Assembly: GCA_039105265.1 (NCBI GenBank)
Contig: JAPFFF010000002.1
Span: 1,736,001 to 1,800,000 of the forward strand
Origin: Tritrichomonas musculus
Taxonomy: Eukaryota; Parabasalia; Tritrichomonadida; Tritrichomonadidae
Reading direction: 5' to 3'
Length of the DNA stretch: 64,000 nt
Shown piece by piece: positions 54,448 through 64,000 of the stretch (positions are counted from its first letter, which is position 1; every line of letters starts with the position of its first letter). The position numbers and the translations under genes were made by a program. Under the pieces are notes generated by a model that saw nothing but the letters and a program-made list of their open reading frames with translations, made no database searches and was not told where the DNA came from.

Positions 54448-55134
54448 TTACTCTATCTTAACTAAATTATATACTCTTTGCATTTTACCTTTCTCTCTGT
54501 TATATCTACTTCTTATTTCATATCCCTCAGGCACTTCCTTCTCGTTTTTAAACCCAAAGTGCTGATATAACTGTTTTTTGCCATTAAACTCTCTGTTCAA
54601 ATCATTTTCGTTTATCATTATTGTATCCTTATTTGTTTCTTCCTCCTGTTCTGTCTCTTCAACAATAACTTCTCCAATCTTGCTCATGTATCTTATCCAT
54701 GAATCTTTGTCCATTGATTGCCATGCATTAGCTCTCAATTGGTTTAATCTTGTATTATATCTGTTCTTGGCTACCTTGTATGTAAACTTCTCTTCTGGTA
54801 CCTTTACTTGTCTCATGTAAAGATAAGCTGTTGAATTCTCTTTCCTGTTTCGTCCTACAAACTGTTCAACTGATGATACGGTACCTAATGGGGTCTGAAT
54901 GAATATAGACAAAAGATTTTCCTTCAATGACTGACCTGATTGGATACATGAAGTAGCAATAACTATATCAACGTCCTCCGTGCTAACAAACTTGCCTTCA
55001 TCACTTATCTCTACTTCCTTCTTATCAGAGTTGTACAATGCTTTATTAAGTTCATTGTCGATACACTCCTTTAATCGTTCACATTCATTCTTGTCTTCTA
55101 TCTGTGGCACTTGTCTTTTATCTTGATTTACCAT
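54448..55134 (-). pseudogene. SF2 helicase, C-terminal part (element D)
   Basis: 228 aa. Contains motif V-like VDIVIATSCIQSGQSL and motif VI-like SVEQFVGRNRKE, as in superfamily 2 helicases of the origin-binding-protein kind found in large DNA viruses. Walker A and the DEAD-type box are absent, so the N-terminal ATPase lobe is lost. The C-terminal 60 residues are charged and may bind DNA. Its first codons overlap the end of the truncated polymerase in another frame, so the ATG is probably fortuitous. Confidence 0.7.
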
Positions 55135-57607
55135 AGATGGAATTCAATAGAAGCTTAATAGTTTGTTGCAATGGATTGTTGGCATCTTGATATTTCCTCC
55201 TGAGATTAAATAATTTCTCGATGAAGATATTAATCTTGCTATTAAATCCTTCATCAAAATAATACCCTCGAATGAACTCATAATCAAAATCATAAAACTC
55301 CATCAAATCCATGAAAGCCCTTTTATCAATATAATAATGGTCCATTGGATTGTTGGTAAATATTTTTGAGCCCTGTTCATTTCTACTAAATACTTGTCCA
55401 AATTTATATGGACTAGATGATTTGCATTTTATTTTCTTAATATTTATTTCTGCAAATAACTGGTCAAAATCTAATAACTCTTCTGTTAATATATCTGATG
55501 GGATTACTTTTGGGATTCCTTTTGGCACGCCAGACATAATACTCATTGCTGATGGATATAAAGATACAGCATCAAAATCTTGTAATCTCTCTTCAACATA
55601 TTGTTTCTCATTGTTAGCAGTCATTGTTCTTCCACCAGAGACACACCTCTGGATAAAATTCTGTGGTTTTCCACTTAACTGGTAGCAATCATCAAAGCAT
55701 CCAAATCTGTATGCATAATAATAACCAATTGAAGATATGGAAATGAAATTATGTACGTCCAACATATCTGTCTTTGTTTGTTTAAATACTTTTATCAAGT
55801 CTCTATTAAATTTTTCAACACCCTTCATCAATACTATACAATCTAGTTTACAGTAATAAATAGCATACTTCATTATATCAATATTTAAATCACTGTATGC
55901 TCCACAAGATTGTGCATTATCAATTAGTTGTTTCCAATCTTGTTTTATTTGTTGTAGTGTTTTCTTATCTTTATTCTCCAAGTAATATTGTAATTGGAAT
56001 TCAAGGGCTGATACATTTTTCCTCTTTATATTTTTTTCAGTGTACAGTTTATATGCCATCACTTCTTTGTGGACCGGTAGCTGAAACATTTTAGCGAAAG
56101 ATGCTAATGCGGCAGGAATAATGGAATAACTATTGCGGAATGTTAATCTCTTCTCTATTATTGTCATCTTTCTGGTCTTCTTTGTTTTCTTATCTGTGCC
56201 TTCTATTTCTTTATATTTTGTCATTACTATCTGTAAAATGGTTCCACTCCTTTCTGTTATCTGTACATCCCATCCAGGAGTATTTATAAAGAAGCATGCA
56301 TCATATTTTAGATTATGGAAGTATGTAAGTGAATTATTATCTAGTGATTTCAACAATCTTTCTGCAATATTGTCTCCCTCAAAAATAAGTTTATGAATTA
56401 GTTTCCCTGTTCTAAACACAGTAATGTTAAGATATGGTTTATGTGGTGATAATGTTGTATCAGTTTCAAAATCTGAATAGTATATTTTTGACCACTCTCT
56501 TTCTTTTTTCAACTCTGTGGAATTTATCTTTTGACAACAAAGAGATGGGTCATATGATAAATCCATATAATCTGTTAAATGGCTATTGTATTCATTTGTT
56601 GCTAATATATTCATTTCACACGCTTTTATTTCTCTAAACATATTATCTTTAAATAGCTTTCTCAGAATGGTAATCAATTTTGTATTTCCTACTGGTTTGT
56701 TAATCATGTAATGGTTCTTGAATAATAACAAGTCGACGGTTCTGTTAAAATCTTTAGCCCATTTTCTTTTCCTTGTATCTATTTTCATTTGCTGTTGATG
56801 TATAGTATTTAAATCTTCATCTATCCGTCTTACAATGAAATGGCACTTAAAATATTTTGCTATATCACAGATTAAATTATTTGGTACCATTCTTGTTTTA
56901 ACCATGAATCTTAGCTGATTGATTTCTTCATTTGTGAACACTCCTGATTGGATACATGCATAAACCAAACAGTTATCTTGGTAGTTATTTTTTTCCACTG
57001 ATTTGAATATTTGGTATTTAGTTAAGTCTATATCATATAGATTAATATATGGAAAGAATCCACCATCTGGACTTTCTCTGTATTCCTCATCTATTTCTAT
57101 TTCTTCTTCATATAATTTCCCTTTGTTGTCTTGCTTATCTATTGTGAATGTTGTTTGTTTCCCTTTCCTTTTGTTTTTGATGAATAGTAATTGATATTTT
57201 GCTGGAATGAATACATTACCAACCCAAGGATTATTATCAGAACAATCATCATTTAAATCTATTGTACCAGAAATATGTCCTATTGTTGTGTCAATATTTC
57301 GTGCTGATGAGATGGTAAACCATTTATAATCTTCACCATCTAATGATTCACTTTTTACCACTACATTCTTTTTATTCTTCTTGTGTAATTGCCTTAGCAT
57401 CTCAGTGAATGCTAATCTTTTATCTTCATTATCTCCAATGTCTATTTCAAATGAAATTTCTTTATTTGCCTTTTGCATAAATTCCTTCATCTGTTTTTTA
57501 AATTTTGGTTTCTCTTTAATATTTTTGATTCTTTCTTTGTATTCTTTTCTGGCTTCAGTTTTTGCAGTAGAATAGAGGTCAACTGAGATGTCAAAAAGAT
57601 AGCTCAT
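55118..57607 (-). pseudogene. Family B DNA polymerase truncated after motif B (element D)
   Basis: 829 aa. OTU/protease-like segment near residue 213 (DNCLVYACIQSG), Exo I near 375 (YSDFETDTT), Exo II near 433 (FHNLKYDACFF), Exo III near 584 (YYCKLDCIVLM), motif A near 677 (DFDAVSLYPSAM) and motif B at the end (KLLLNSIYGK), then Ser-Arg-stop. The palm's motif C (DTDS) and thumb are missing, so it cannot polymerise. No HNH module, unlike element B. The deletion fuses it to the helicase fragment. Confidence 0.88.
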
Positions 57608-57749
57608 TTAACATAAAATTAAAAAAGCTAAAAAAATTATCACGCTATAAAAATTATAGCTGAACAGAAAAAAATAAAAATGTAGAATATAAAAATATAG
57701 AAACACCTGCCCATATAATTTTTTGAAAGTACATTTATATTTTCTCAAA

Positions 57750-58076
57750 ATGTCTGTAGAGTATATTTATTTAATTCGTGAGAGAGAATTTGCTTACACT
57801 AATCAACCTGTAAATAAAATTGGTAGAACAAATAAAATTGCAACAAGAATGGGACAATATCCTAAAGATAGTGAAGTGTATTTAGTGGAAGCGGTTAATG
57901 ATTCGGTAAAAGTTGAAAAAGAATTAATAACTATATTCGAAGAGAATTATGAGAGAGCAACAACAAAAGATGGAAGAACATGGATTGGTAATGAATATTT
58001 TGTTGGTAATGTTAACGAAATGATTTATATAATTAGAACATATATTTCATACCAATGCCCTAGAGTTGTGAAGTGA
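57750..58076 (+). CDS. T5orf172/GIY-YIG-like protein
   Basis: 108 aa from the ATG at 57750; an in-frame ATG nine codons earlier is possible but lies in leader-like sequence. VEYIYLIREREF, VNKIGRTNKIATRMGQY and EKELITIFEENY, then GNEYFVGN, follow the T5orf172/Mug113 branch of the GIY-YIG nuclease superfamily common in viruses and phages. Divergent from the polymerase gene (142-bp gap). Nuclease activity is not certain from sequence alone. Confidence 0.72.
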   Translation: MSVEYIYLIREREFAYTNQPVNKIGRTNKIATRMGQYPKDSEVYLVEAVNDSVKVEKELITIFEENYERATTKDGRTWIGNEYFVGNVNEMIYIIRTYISYQCPRVVK

Positions 58077-59180
58077 AATTAGATGGACCAAAAATTTGGT
58101 CCATTGACCAATTTTGTTTTGAGATATTTTGGTTAGAAATTTTGATAAATTGTAATTTTTTTGAAAATATTTATTGATTTTATTTGAAAAACAGTTAAAT
58201 TTGGGGTGTTTTTGATTAAAAATTAGATGGACCAAAAACTAGACCAAAAATTGAACCATTCTTGTTCAACCTCTATATAAATTTTTTTTGATTTATGATT
58301 TTTAAATTTTGCTTCATCATATTTTCTATAGAAAAGTTTGCTGCCAAAAAATTGGTTCACCGAAAATTGGTCATAAAAAATTCTTTGAATTGAAAATAAT
58401 GATATGAAGTAAAATTTTCATTTATAATATCCTAGTGATACACAAGGTATATCTTAGTGGTTCACAAAGATATCTTATTGGTTCACAAGGTATATCTTAG
58501 TGGTTCACAAGGTATACTTATTGGTACACAAATACATACTTTTTGGTTCACAAAGATATCTTATTGGTTCACAAATACATACTTATTGGTTCACTAAGAT
58601 TAAATTTTTAAAATTTTTTTATTACTATGTGATTATCTCAATTTCTGATAAAGCTTTTTGAATGCAATTGAATATATAAATTCTTTATTCAATCTTATAA
58701 ATTTTCTTCTCATAAACCATTCAAAAATATTCAAAAGATATTTAGTTATAATTATCTCATGATAGAGAGAAAGATCGCGTTATATTTCTGTGTACAATAG
58801 AGCTTTTTCAATGTTATCACAATATTTGTATAGTTTATTCATTATATTTTCTATGTATTGAATTTCATTCAAAAATATTGAATATTTATCGAGATATTCA
58901 GAAATTAAAATTGAGGGTAAAATCGTTATATCTAAGTGTACGATAAAGCTTTTTCAATACTAATTGAATTTTTGTATAGTTTATTCATTATATTTTCTAT
59001 ATATTGAATTTCATTCAAAAATATTGAATATTCATCGAGATATATGTTCGTCAATTTTGAGAGGGATAGCACAAACTGTCTATTCAATTTTTGCACAAAC
59101 TGCCTATTCAATTTTTTGCATAATCTGCCTATTCAATTTTTATAAATTATTTTATAAATGCATATTTTTACATTGAAATT
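58077..59180. repeat. Non-coding region with minisatellites
   Basis: GGTTCACAA/GGTATATCTTAG repeats at 58431-58605; a roughly 100-bp direct duplication at about 58800-58902 and 58944-59045 (shared TTTGTATAGTTTATTCATTA); and ACTGCCTATTCAATTTTTGCA repeats near 59070-59140. No gene seen. Confidence 0.8.
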
Positions 59181-59235
59181 GAATGCTTTCTTCTCAATTT
59201 TTGGTGGATGGAACTTTTTGAATGCATATTTGGCC
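59181..59235 (+). repeat. Inverted repeat, left arm (element D)
   Basis: GAATGC...TTCTCAATTTTTGGTGGATGGAA then TTTTTGAATGCATATTTGGCC pairs with the reverse complement of 63503-63558, enclosing the capsid-like and fibre-like genes. Confidence 0.7.
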
Positions 59236-59291
59236 GCGTCTGCGGCGGGAGAGGGGGCCTTCAGCCCCCTAATAGTTCGCAGCTTCGCTGC
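59233..59291. repeat. Triple GC-rich hairpin, site 4
   Basis: GCCGC-GTCT-GCGGC, GGGGGC-CTTCA-GCCCCC and GCAGC-TTC-GCTGC. The last contains GCGAAGC on the minus strand. Same type as 3948-3980 and 19343-19375. Confidence 0.75.
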
Positions 59292-59357
59292 TCACAAAAA
59301 AATATATTACATGTAATATATTTTATGTGATACATCAAGTATATTTCATTTCATTAT

Positions 59358-60110
59358 TTATTTTGTCATGATGTCATATATGTCGGCATCTTGGGCTGGC
59401 TTTATCTTTAATGTGATGAACAATGGCGATTTCAAGATTACTGGCTGGAACATAAAATCAACTAATCTCATCTCTAATAACTTTAGTGAATCGGTGTTGA
59501 CTTTAACTTTGATTGGTTTAGTTAAATCATAATTCACTATTAGTGCTTCTTGGTCCATTATCATTGTATCTATATTTGCAATAATTGATGGTGTATATTC
59601 TTGCTTTCCAATTGATGAATGCGTTGCAACTCCCTGTAATGATACCAAATATATTTTATTAGCAAAATCTAGAATTGGTTAATCTGGAACATTTTTTTCT
59701 TCATTAGCATCAACTTCAAATTCTTTACAATTAAATAGACCAGTAATTATTTTCGCTCTATGACTTCCTTCCTTAAATGCTATATAATTGGTTGCCTTCA
59801 GTGATATTGTCCGGTTGTTAATATTCTTGAAGGTAATTATTTGTTGGCTCACACTATTTACTTTTTGGTTAGTGTTCAAATAGTTTACCAAATTGTTAAA
59901 AGAGTATGCATACATATCCTTGAAATCAATTCTAATCTCCGTATAATATGACTCAAATATTAAATAATCATCTTCAGTAGTTAATAGTATGTTGGCCTTG
60001 GTATTGATTGATGAAACATAATACTTCACGTAAGGACATTTCCACGGTATATCAATATTCATTCTCACAGTATTGTAATTTTCTGGTTGACTCTGAACTG
60101 AATACAACAT
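59358..60110 (-). pseudogene. Jelly-roll-like minor capsid gene with one in-frame stop
   Basis: 59679-60110 (143 aa) and 59358-59648 share a frame; only TAA at 59679-59681 separates them, and sequence between stop and next Met stays coding-like (FANKIYLVSLQGV). Together about 250 codons, beta-rich throughout (IDIPWKCPYVKYYVSSIN; ALIVNYDLTKPIKVKVNTDS), fitting a penton-type single-jelly-roll protein by size and context. Either a recent nonsense mutation or readthrough. Divergent from the fibre-like gene, 19-bp gap. Confidence 0.6.
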
Positions 60111-60129
60111 TATTTAATTTCAGATTAAA

Positions 60130-63100
60130 ATGTCTTTGACACTATATTCTGCAAAGAGCAAGGTGGCATCTAAACTTAAAGCAAATGGTTTTGAAATATG
60201 TGCAGGAGAAGATGAAGATGGAAATGAACAAATAAATATTACTCAAGATGATAAACCAAATGAATACCCAAAATTTAATTGTCTATACAATAAAGCTGAA
60301 GTTGATGCAAGAGTGGTAAACGATTACATTGAAAATGGAGGCAGTCTTGAAGGATTCGGCGACGTTCCAATAACTGAAAAATCTACACAAATACTTGAAT
60401 ATAGAGCGCCAGAAAATACATTGATGGAAGTGAAATCAGAACAAGTAGAGTCCAACAGAGAGCTTATCAAAGATGAATTATGTGTTAATACATTCAATGA
60501 CATTATCGAAGCGGAATCAAAAACCTGTGAAGCTGTCCATGATATGTATAACGAATTGATGTGTGCAGCTGACGGATATGAACAAGTAGTATTGGATGAA
60601 GATAAAGGGCAATGTGAAGTTGTAAAATATGTTCAAACTCCTACTGCACCACCAAAACCTTCTCCAACTGAACCTTTCCTCAAATACAAGCCATTTTATA
60701 ATTTAGCTGATATGTTGATGAATATTATGAAGAATGAAAAAAAGAATCAAAACACAACGAGAATATTATATGATGTATTTAACGAAACAAACTGGAAAAA
60801 ATTTATAAATGGCACAAAGCAATATCATTACAATCTTCAAGACAATACCCTCAAGACAATAGGATATAAATATAAAAATAGCGATGAAGAAGTGAAAGCA
60901 GATGAAGTAGTAGAGGTAGGTAGTCCTGGTGAATTTATTGATATCTATATGCAAAATCAAAAAGATAACTACATAAATTATCCCCAAATAATTCAAAATT
61001 TATTGTTATCTAGTGTTCTCGGATATGGGTTGGCATCAGCTCTAAAATTATTTTCGACATCATTAACAATAGACCATACAATAAAAGTTGAAAATATCGA
61101 TGGTACAAAAGTAAAGGTCAGTTTAAATCAATTCCTAAATGATATCCAGATGAACATAAATAATATAATAGCATCATTAAATTATTGGGCTGATTATTGT
61201 TCGAAAATAAAATCATGCAATTGTAATCAAGATGGAGGAGGTGGTGGAGGAATTCCACAAGAGGAGATTGATGAATTAACGAACTACATAATAAATCAAA
61301 ATAAACATTTTGAAGGTCATTTTGGGAATATTGACGAAAATATAAACCGATTGAATCTTGGTGAGCGAGTACAGTCATTTCAAGATTCAATTCATGATGT
61401 TGTTTTATATGAGGATTCAATACCTGATATCGCCAAAGAAGTAATGGAAAAATATAACCTAGAACAACAAATACCAATTTACAGACCTATTGATGACCGA
61501 GGGCATGATTATTATCGTTTTAACGATGATTACGTTTGGGATATCATCTATGATGAATGGCGAGAAAGAGATGATAATTTGAATAGACCTGCAGGATGGA
61601 GACAAAATAGGAACATTCATGTACCTGTTAATTATATGTGGGATGTTGTTCATGATGAATGGGTAATGGTTAATCTCGCTTATCCTTTCGAGGAAGGTTG
61701 GAGAGAAGGATTAAGCGACGTCATGGAACATGCATTAATACCTATCTTTGAAAATGAAACTAGAGGGCATTTACGGTATAACGATGAATATGAAGAATGG
61801 GTATACTTTGCTGAAGAGAATGAATATATAAATATGCGAACAGATGAAATGCTATACTTTAATAGAGAATATCATGCAGAATTGGGTCAATATGTAGCTT
61901 GGAATATATACGATACACAATGGCAAGAACACGGATATGACTTCCAAAATGATGATTGGATACATGATGAATTATTGGATGCTCCTAATAACCTTATCTG
62001 GGATATTCAACATGAAGAATGGGTTATATTATCACAACATTTGGAATGGATAGAAGGATGGAGAACACAAAACACCCCTGCTGTAAGAGCCCTGGTGACT
62101 GCGCGAAATTCTTTCCATCAAGTTTTTGGAGACATTGTTTGGAATGAAGATAAAGGGCAATGGGTTTGGGAACCAAAAAATGAACCATCTCCACTCGCTC
62201 TTCAGCGAGGATCTGCTTCGCAGCCAATGGCATTATCCAAAGAAGAAACAAAAGAAGTCAAAACAGATAATTCATCAGCAGTCGCGATACCCGATTTTGT
62301 AAAAGGATTCGATAGATTCGAAGATGTCTTAAAATGTTATGGTGTGAAAATAACAGATGATAAGCCATCATTGGATGAAACAAAACCAGTACTTGGTAAA
62401 TATGTTATCAAAGGTGATTTAGAAGTCAATGGTAAAATTCTTTGTGATTCTATTCCAAGTGGTGGAACATCAAGTGGAGGCAATAATTTCTTTACATTGA
62501 AGGAATCAGACCAATTATATTTATATAGACCATCTGATGTGTATGAAGAATCTAATTATTATTGTATGAGATGGGATATTGACCCTGATTATGAGATACC
62601 AATGAATATGGTATTTAGGTTTAAAGATTATTTATTTGGGAATTATTGGGAATTGAAATGGGATGGAAAAAATTGGATTGGAGATAACTGTATAAATAAT
62701 ATACAAGCCAAGTTGTTCGAATCTAAAAATAAAACAGGTTCAATTGAGTTTATTGTTAAACATACTGACGTAATATCCAAATGTATTAAAGAAACTGTAT
62801 ACCCTGATATGCCTGACGACCATTCATCGCTTAATTTTGCAGAAATACTTTACCCATATCTTACCAATTGGAGGGTGATAAAGAAAGATGGAACTGAGAC
62901 GAATAAAAATATAACTATAAGTACAAATGACTATAGCTTTGAGAAATTTGATGAAGGTGGTGCGACTTTGGATAGAGCGTATATTTTGGTTGGTAGACCA
63001 GATGACGTTATTACTACAAACGCATTATATGTTCTTGTTGATTTAGATATCAATGGGGACATAACAACATTACAATGGGATTGCAATCAGGTAAACGCGG

Positions 63101-63573
63101 TATTAACAGGTTTTATGAATGTATATGGTAATAATCCATGCATCGAATTTTTTAAATATAGGCGAACAAAAAGGCATTCAATTAAAACCATTGAAGGATT
63201 TAACCATAAGAACATACGAATATACATGGAGAAAGAATTTTTTGTATTTGATGTTAAAGTTAATCCATTTAATATAATATTGCAAGAACAATTTTATGAA
63301 GTAGAACCAGACCCTAGAAAATGCACTACCATAACAACAGACTATAATATTTATTCATCAAAGATTATATGGGCTGATAATATTATGACAATGAGAAGAG
63401 ATTTAAATGTTCCATCCACAATCATCATGTATCCAATCATCATTTTGGAAGTCATATCCGTGTTCTTGCCATTGTGTATCGTATATATTCCAAGCTATAT
63501 ATCGGCCAAATATCCATTCAAAAAGTTCCATCCACAAAAAATTGAGAGGAAGGCATTCAAAAAGTTCCTTTAA
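60130..63573 (+). CDS. Large fibre-like protein with Trp repeats; antisense tail
   Basis: 1147 aa. Helical N-terminal region to about residue 370 with a poly-Gly hinge. Residues about 455-680 hold imperfect repeats of the type VWDIIYDEWRE, MWDVVHDEWVM, AWNIYDTQWQE and IWDIQHEEWVI. Then come a shaft module (GKYVIKGDLEVNGKILCDS, like the element B fibre start) and beta-rich C-terminal domains. From about residue 1097 the frame reads the antisense of its own repeat (63422-63497), giving a hydrophobic tail (IIMYPIIILEVISVFLPLCI) that is unlikely to be native. Two of its codon stretches come from the hairpin at 62194-62223. Confidence 0.68.
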   Translation: MSLTLYSAKSKVASKLKANGFEICAGEDEDGNEQINITQDDKPNEYPKFNCLYNKAEVDARVVNDYIENGGSLEGFGDVPITEKSTQILEYRAPENTLMEVKSEQVESNRELIKDELCVNTFNDIIEAESKTCEAVHDMYNELMCAADGYEQVVLDEDKGQCEVVKYVQTPTAPPKPSPTEPFLKYKPFYNLADMLMNIMKNEKKNQNTTRILYDVFNETNWKKFINGTKQYHYNLQDNTLKTIGYKYKNSDEEVKADEVVEVGSPGEFIDIYMQNQKDNYINYPQIIQNLLLSSVLGYGLASALKLFSTSLTIDHTIKVENIDGTKVKVSLNQFLNDIQMNINNIIASLNYWADYCSKIKSCNCNQDGGGGGGIPQEEIDELTNYIINQNKHFEGHFGNIDENINRLNLGERVQSFQDSIHDVVLYEDSIPDIAKEVMEKYNLEQQIPIYRPIDDRGHDYYRFNDDYVWDIIYDEWRERDDNLNRPAGWRQNRNIHVPVNYMWDVVHDEWVMVNLAYPFEEGWREGLSDVMEHALIPIFENETRGHLRYNDEYEEWVYFAEENEYINMRTDEMLYFNREYHAELGQYVAWNIYDTQWQEHGYDFQNDDWIHDELLDAPNNLIWDIQHEEWVILSQHLEWIEGWRTQNTPAVRALVTARNSFHQVFGDIVWNEDKGQWVWEPKNEPSPLALQRGSASQPMALSKEETKEVKTDNSSAVAIPDFVKGFDRFEDVLKCYGVKITDDKPSLDETKPVLGKYVIKGDLEVNGKILCDSIPSGGTSSGGNNFFTLKESDQLYLYRPSDVYEESNYYCMRWDIDPDYEIPMNMVFRFKDYLFGNYWELKWDGKNWIGDNCINNIQAKLFESKNKTGSIEFIVKHTDVISKCIKETVYPDMPDDHSSLNFAEILYPYLTNWRVIKKDGTETNKNITISTNDYSFEKFDEGGATLDRAYILVGRPDDVITTNALYVLVDLDINGDITTLQWDCNQVNAVLTGFMNVYGNNPCIEFFKYRRTKRHSIKTIEGFNHKNIRIYMEKEFFVFDVKVNPFNIILQEQFYEVEPDPRKCTTITTDYNIYSSKIIWADNIMTMRRDLNVPSTIIMYPIIILEVISVFLPLCIVYIPSYISAKYPFKKFHPQKIERKAFKKFL
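62194..62223. repeat. GC-rich double hairpin inside fibre gene, site 3
   Basis: CTCGCT-CTTC-AGCGAG and CTGC-TTC-GCAG; the second contains GCGAAGC on the minus strand. In frame within a linker (PLALQRGSASQPMAL). Confidence 0.7.
63422..63497 (-). repeat. Inverted 76-bp copy of fibre repeat
   Basis: Exact reverse complement of 61895-61970, which encodes AWNIYDTQWQEHGYDFQND. Forms a 1.5-kb inverted structure within one gene. Confidence 0.88.
63503..63558 (-). repeat. Inverted repeat, right arm (element D)
   Basis: Partner of 59181-59235; contains two ATTCAAAAAGTTCC copies. Confidence 0.7.
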
Positions 63574-64000
63574 CAAAAAAATGTACATGACGAAAAACAA
63601 AAACATATACTTATCATACCACTTCACCAAAAATATACTTATCATATTACCAAAAATATACTTATCATACCACTTCAACAAAAATATACTTATCATATTA
63701 CCAAAAATATACTTATCATACCACTTCACCAAAATCATTTTTTTAATTTGCTTGATGATGAAAGGACACCTGGAATCAGATTTTTTTACCCATTTTTAGG
63801 TCCAAAATTTCAAGAATCAAATATTTTCAAAATATATTGATGAATATAAAATAGAAAGAAAAAAAATAATCTCTAGAGATTTTCATAAAAAGTGGGATCG
63901 TCCCAAAAATTTATGGGATAGAGGAAATTGAAAGAATTCTCAATTATTATTTTTATTTTCAATGGGTTCTCAATTATAATTTTTATTTTCAATAGGTTCT
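63574..64000. repeat. Non-coding end with short repeats
   Basis: ATACTTATCATACCACTTCA/ATTACCAAAA repeats at about 63605-63735, unique AT-rich sequence, and a TCTCAATTATTATTTTTATT-type duplication at the window edge. No gene seen. Confidence 0.8.

Overview
The window reads as repetitive nuclear DNA of a unicellular eukaryote. It is very AT-rich, the genes use the standard stop codons, no introns are evident, and almost everything is Maverick/Polinton (virus-like, self-synthesising DNA transposon) sequence, mixed with hAT-like and Tc1/mariner-like elements. That mix, plus many stop codons that run into TAAA (a known trichomonad poly(A) signal habit), suggests a parabasalid such as a Trichomonas or Tritrichomonas relative. 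The host assignment is inference; the Maverick identity is well supported by gene content.

Region 1 (1-22442): a complete Maverick (here element B, 312-21455, 21,144 bp) with 459-bp terminal inverted repeats (TIRs) lies inside fragments of an older Maverick (element A, 1-311 and 21456-22442). Element B carries a putative double-jelly-roll major capsid protein, a retroviral-type integrase, a small jelly-roll-like capsid candidate, a fibre-like protein with repeats, a protein-primed-type family B DNA polymerase with an internal HNH zinc-finger module, a free-standing NUMOD4-HNH endonuclease, an A32-like packaging ATPase and several small coiled-coil or amphipathic proteins. Integration, replication, capsid and packaging functions are therefore all present.

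Region 2 (22443-about 49132): a tandem array of an 8.1-kb composite unit: two full units, one with a 1.96-kb internal deletion, and a truncated last unit. Each unit holds a dead hAT-like transposase gene split by a TA-flanked 1.72-kb mariner-like non-autonomous element, plus a fragment of another Maverick (element C: truncated ATPase, integrase, capsid tail). Element C is bounded by short GGCGGAA-rich foldback sequences and a perfect GC-rich palindrome. Copies are almost identical and share the same disabling mutations, so amplification is recent and post-dates decay.

Region 3 (49133-54447): a partial gene and one small gene of unknown function, then about 4.6 kb of degenerate low-complexity repeats (GAATGAAT-type, then GATGTTGTT-type) without credible genes.

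Region 4 (54448-64000): a decayed Maverick (element D): a family B polymerase cut off just after motif B and joined to the C-terminal half of an SF2 helicase, a T5orf172/GIY-YIG-like gene, a jelly-roll-like capsid gene with one in-frame stop, and a large tryptophan-repeat fibre-like gene whose 3' end runs into an inverted copy of its own repeat. The flanks hold minisatellites and hairpins.

Most striking signals: (i) GC-rich double-hairpin insertions carrying the ultra-stable GCGAAGC mini-hairpin or a variant, two of them inside reading frames, with compensatory changes between copies; (ii) a conserved helix-loop-hairpin motif near the ends of two different Mavericks; (iii) an HNH module inside a Maverick polymerase next to a separate HNH gene; (iv) the composite tandem array.
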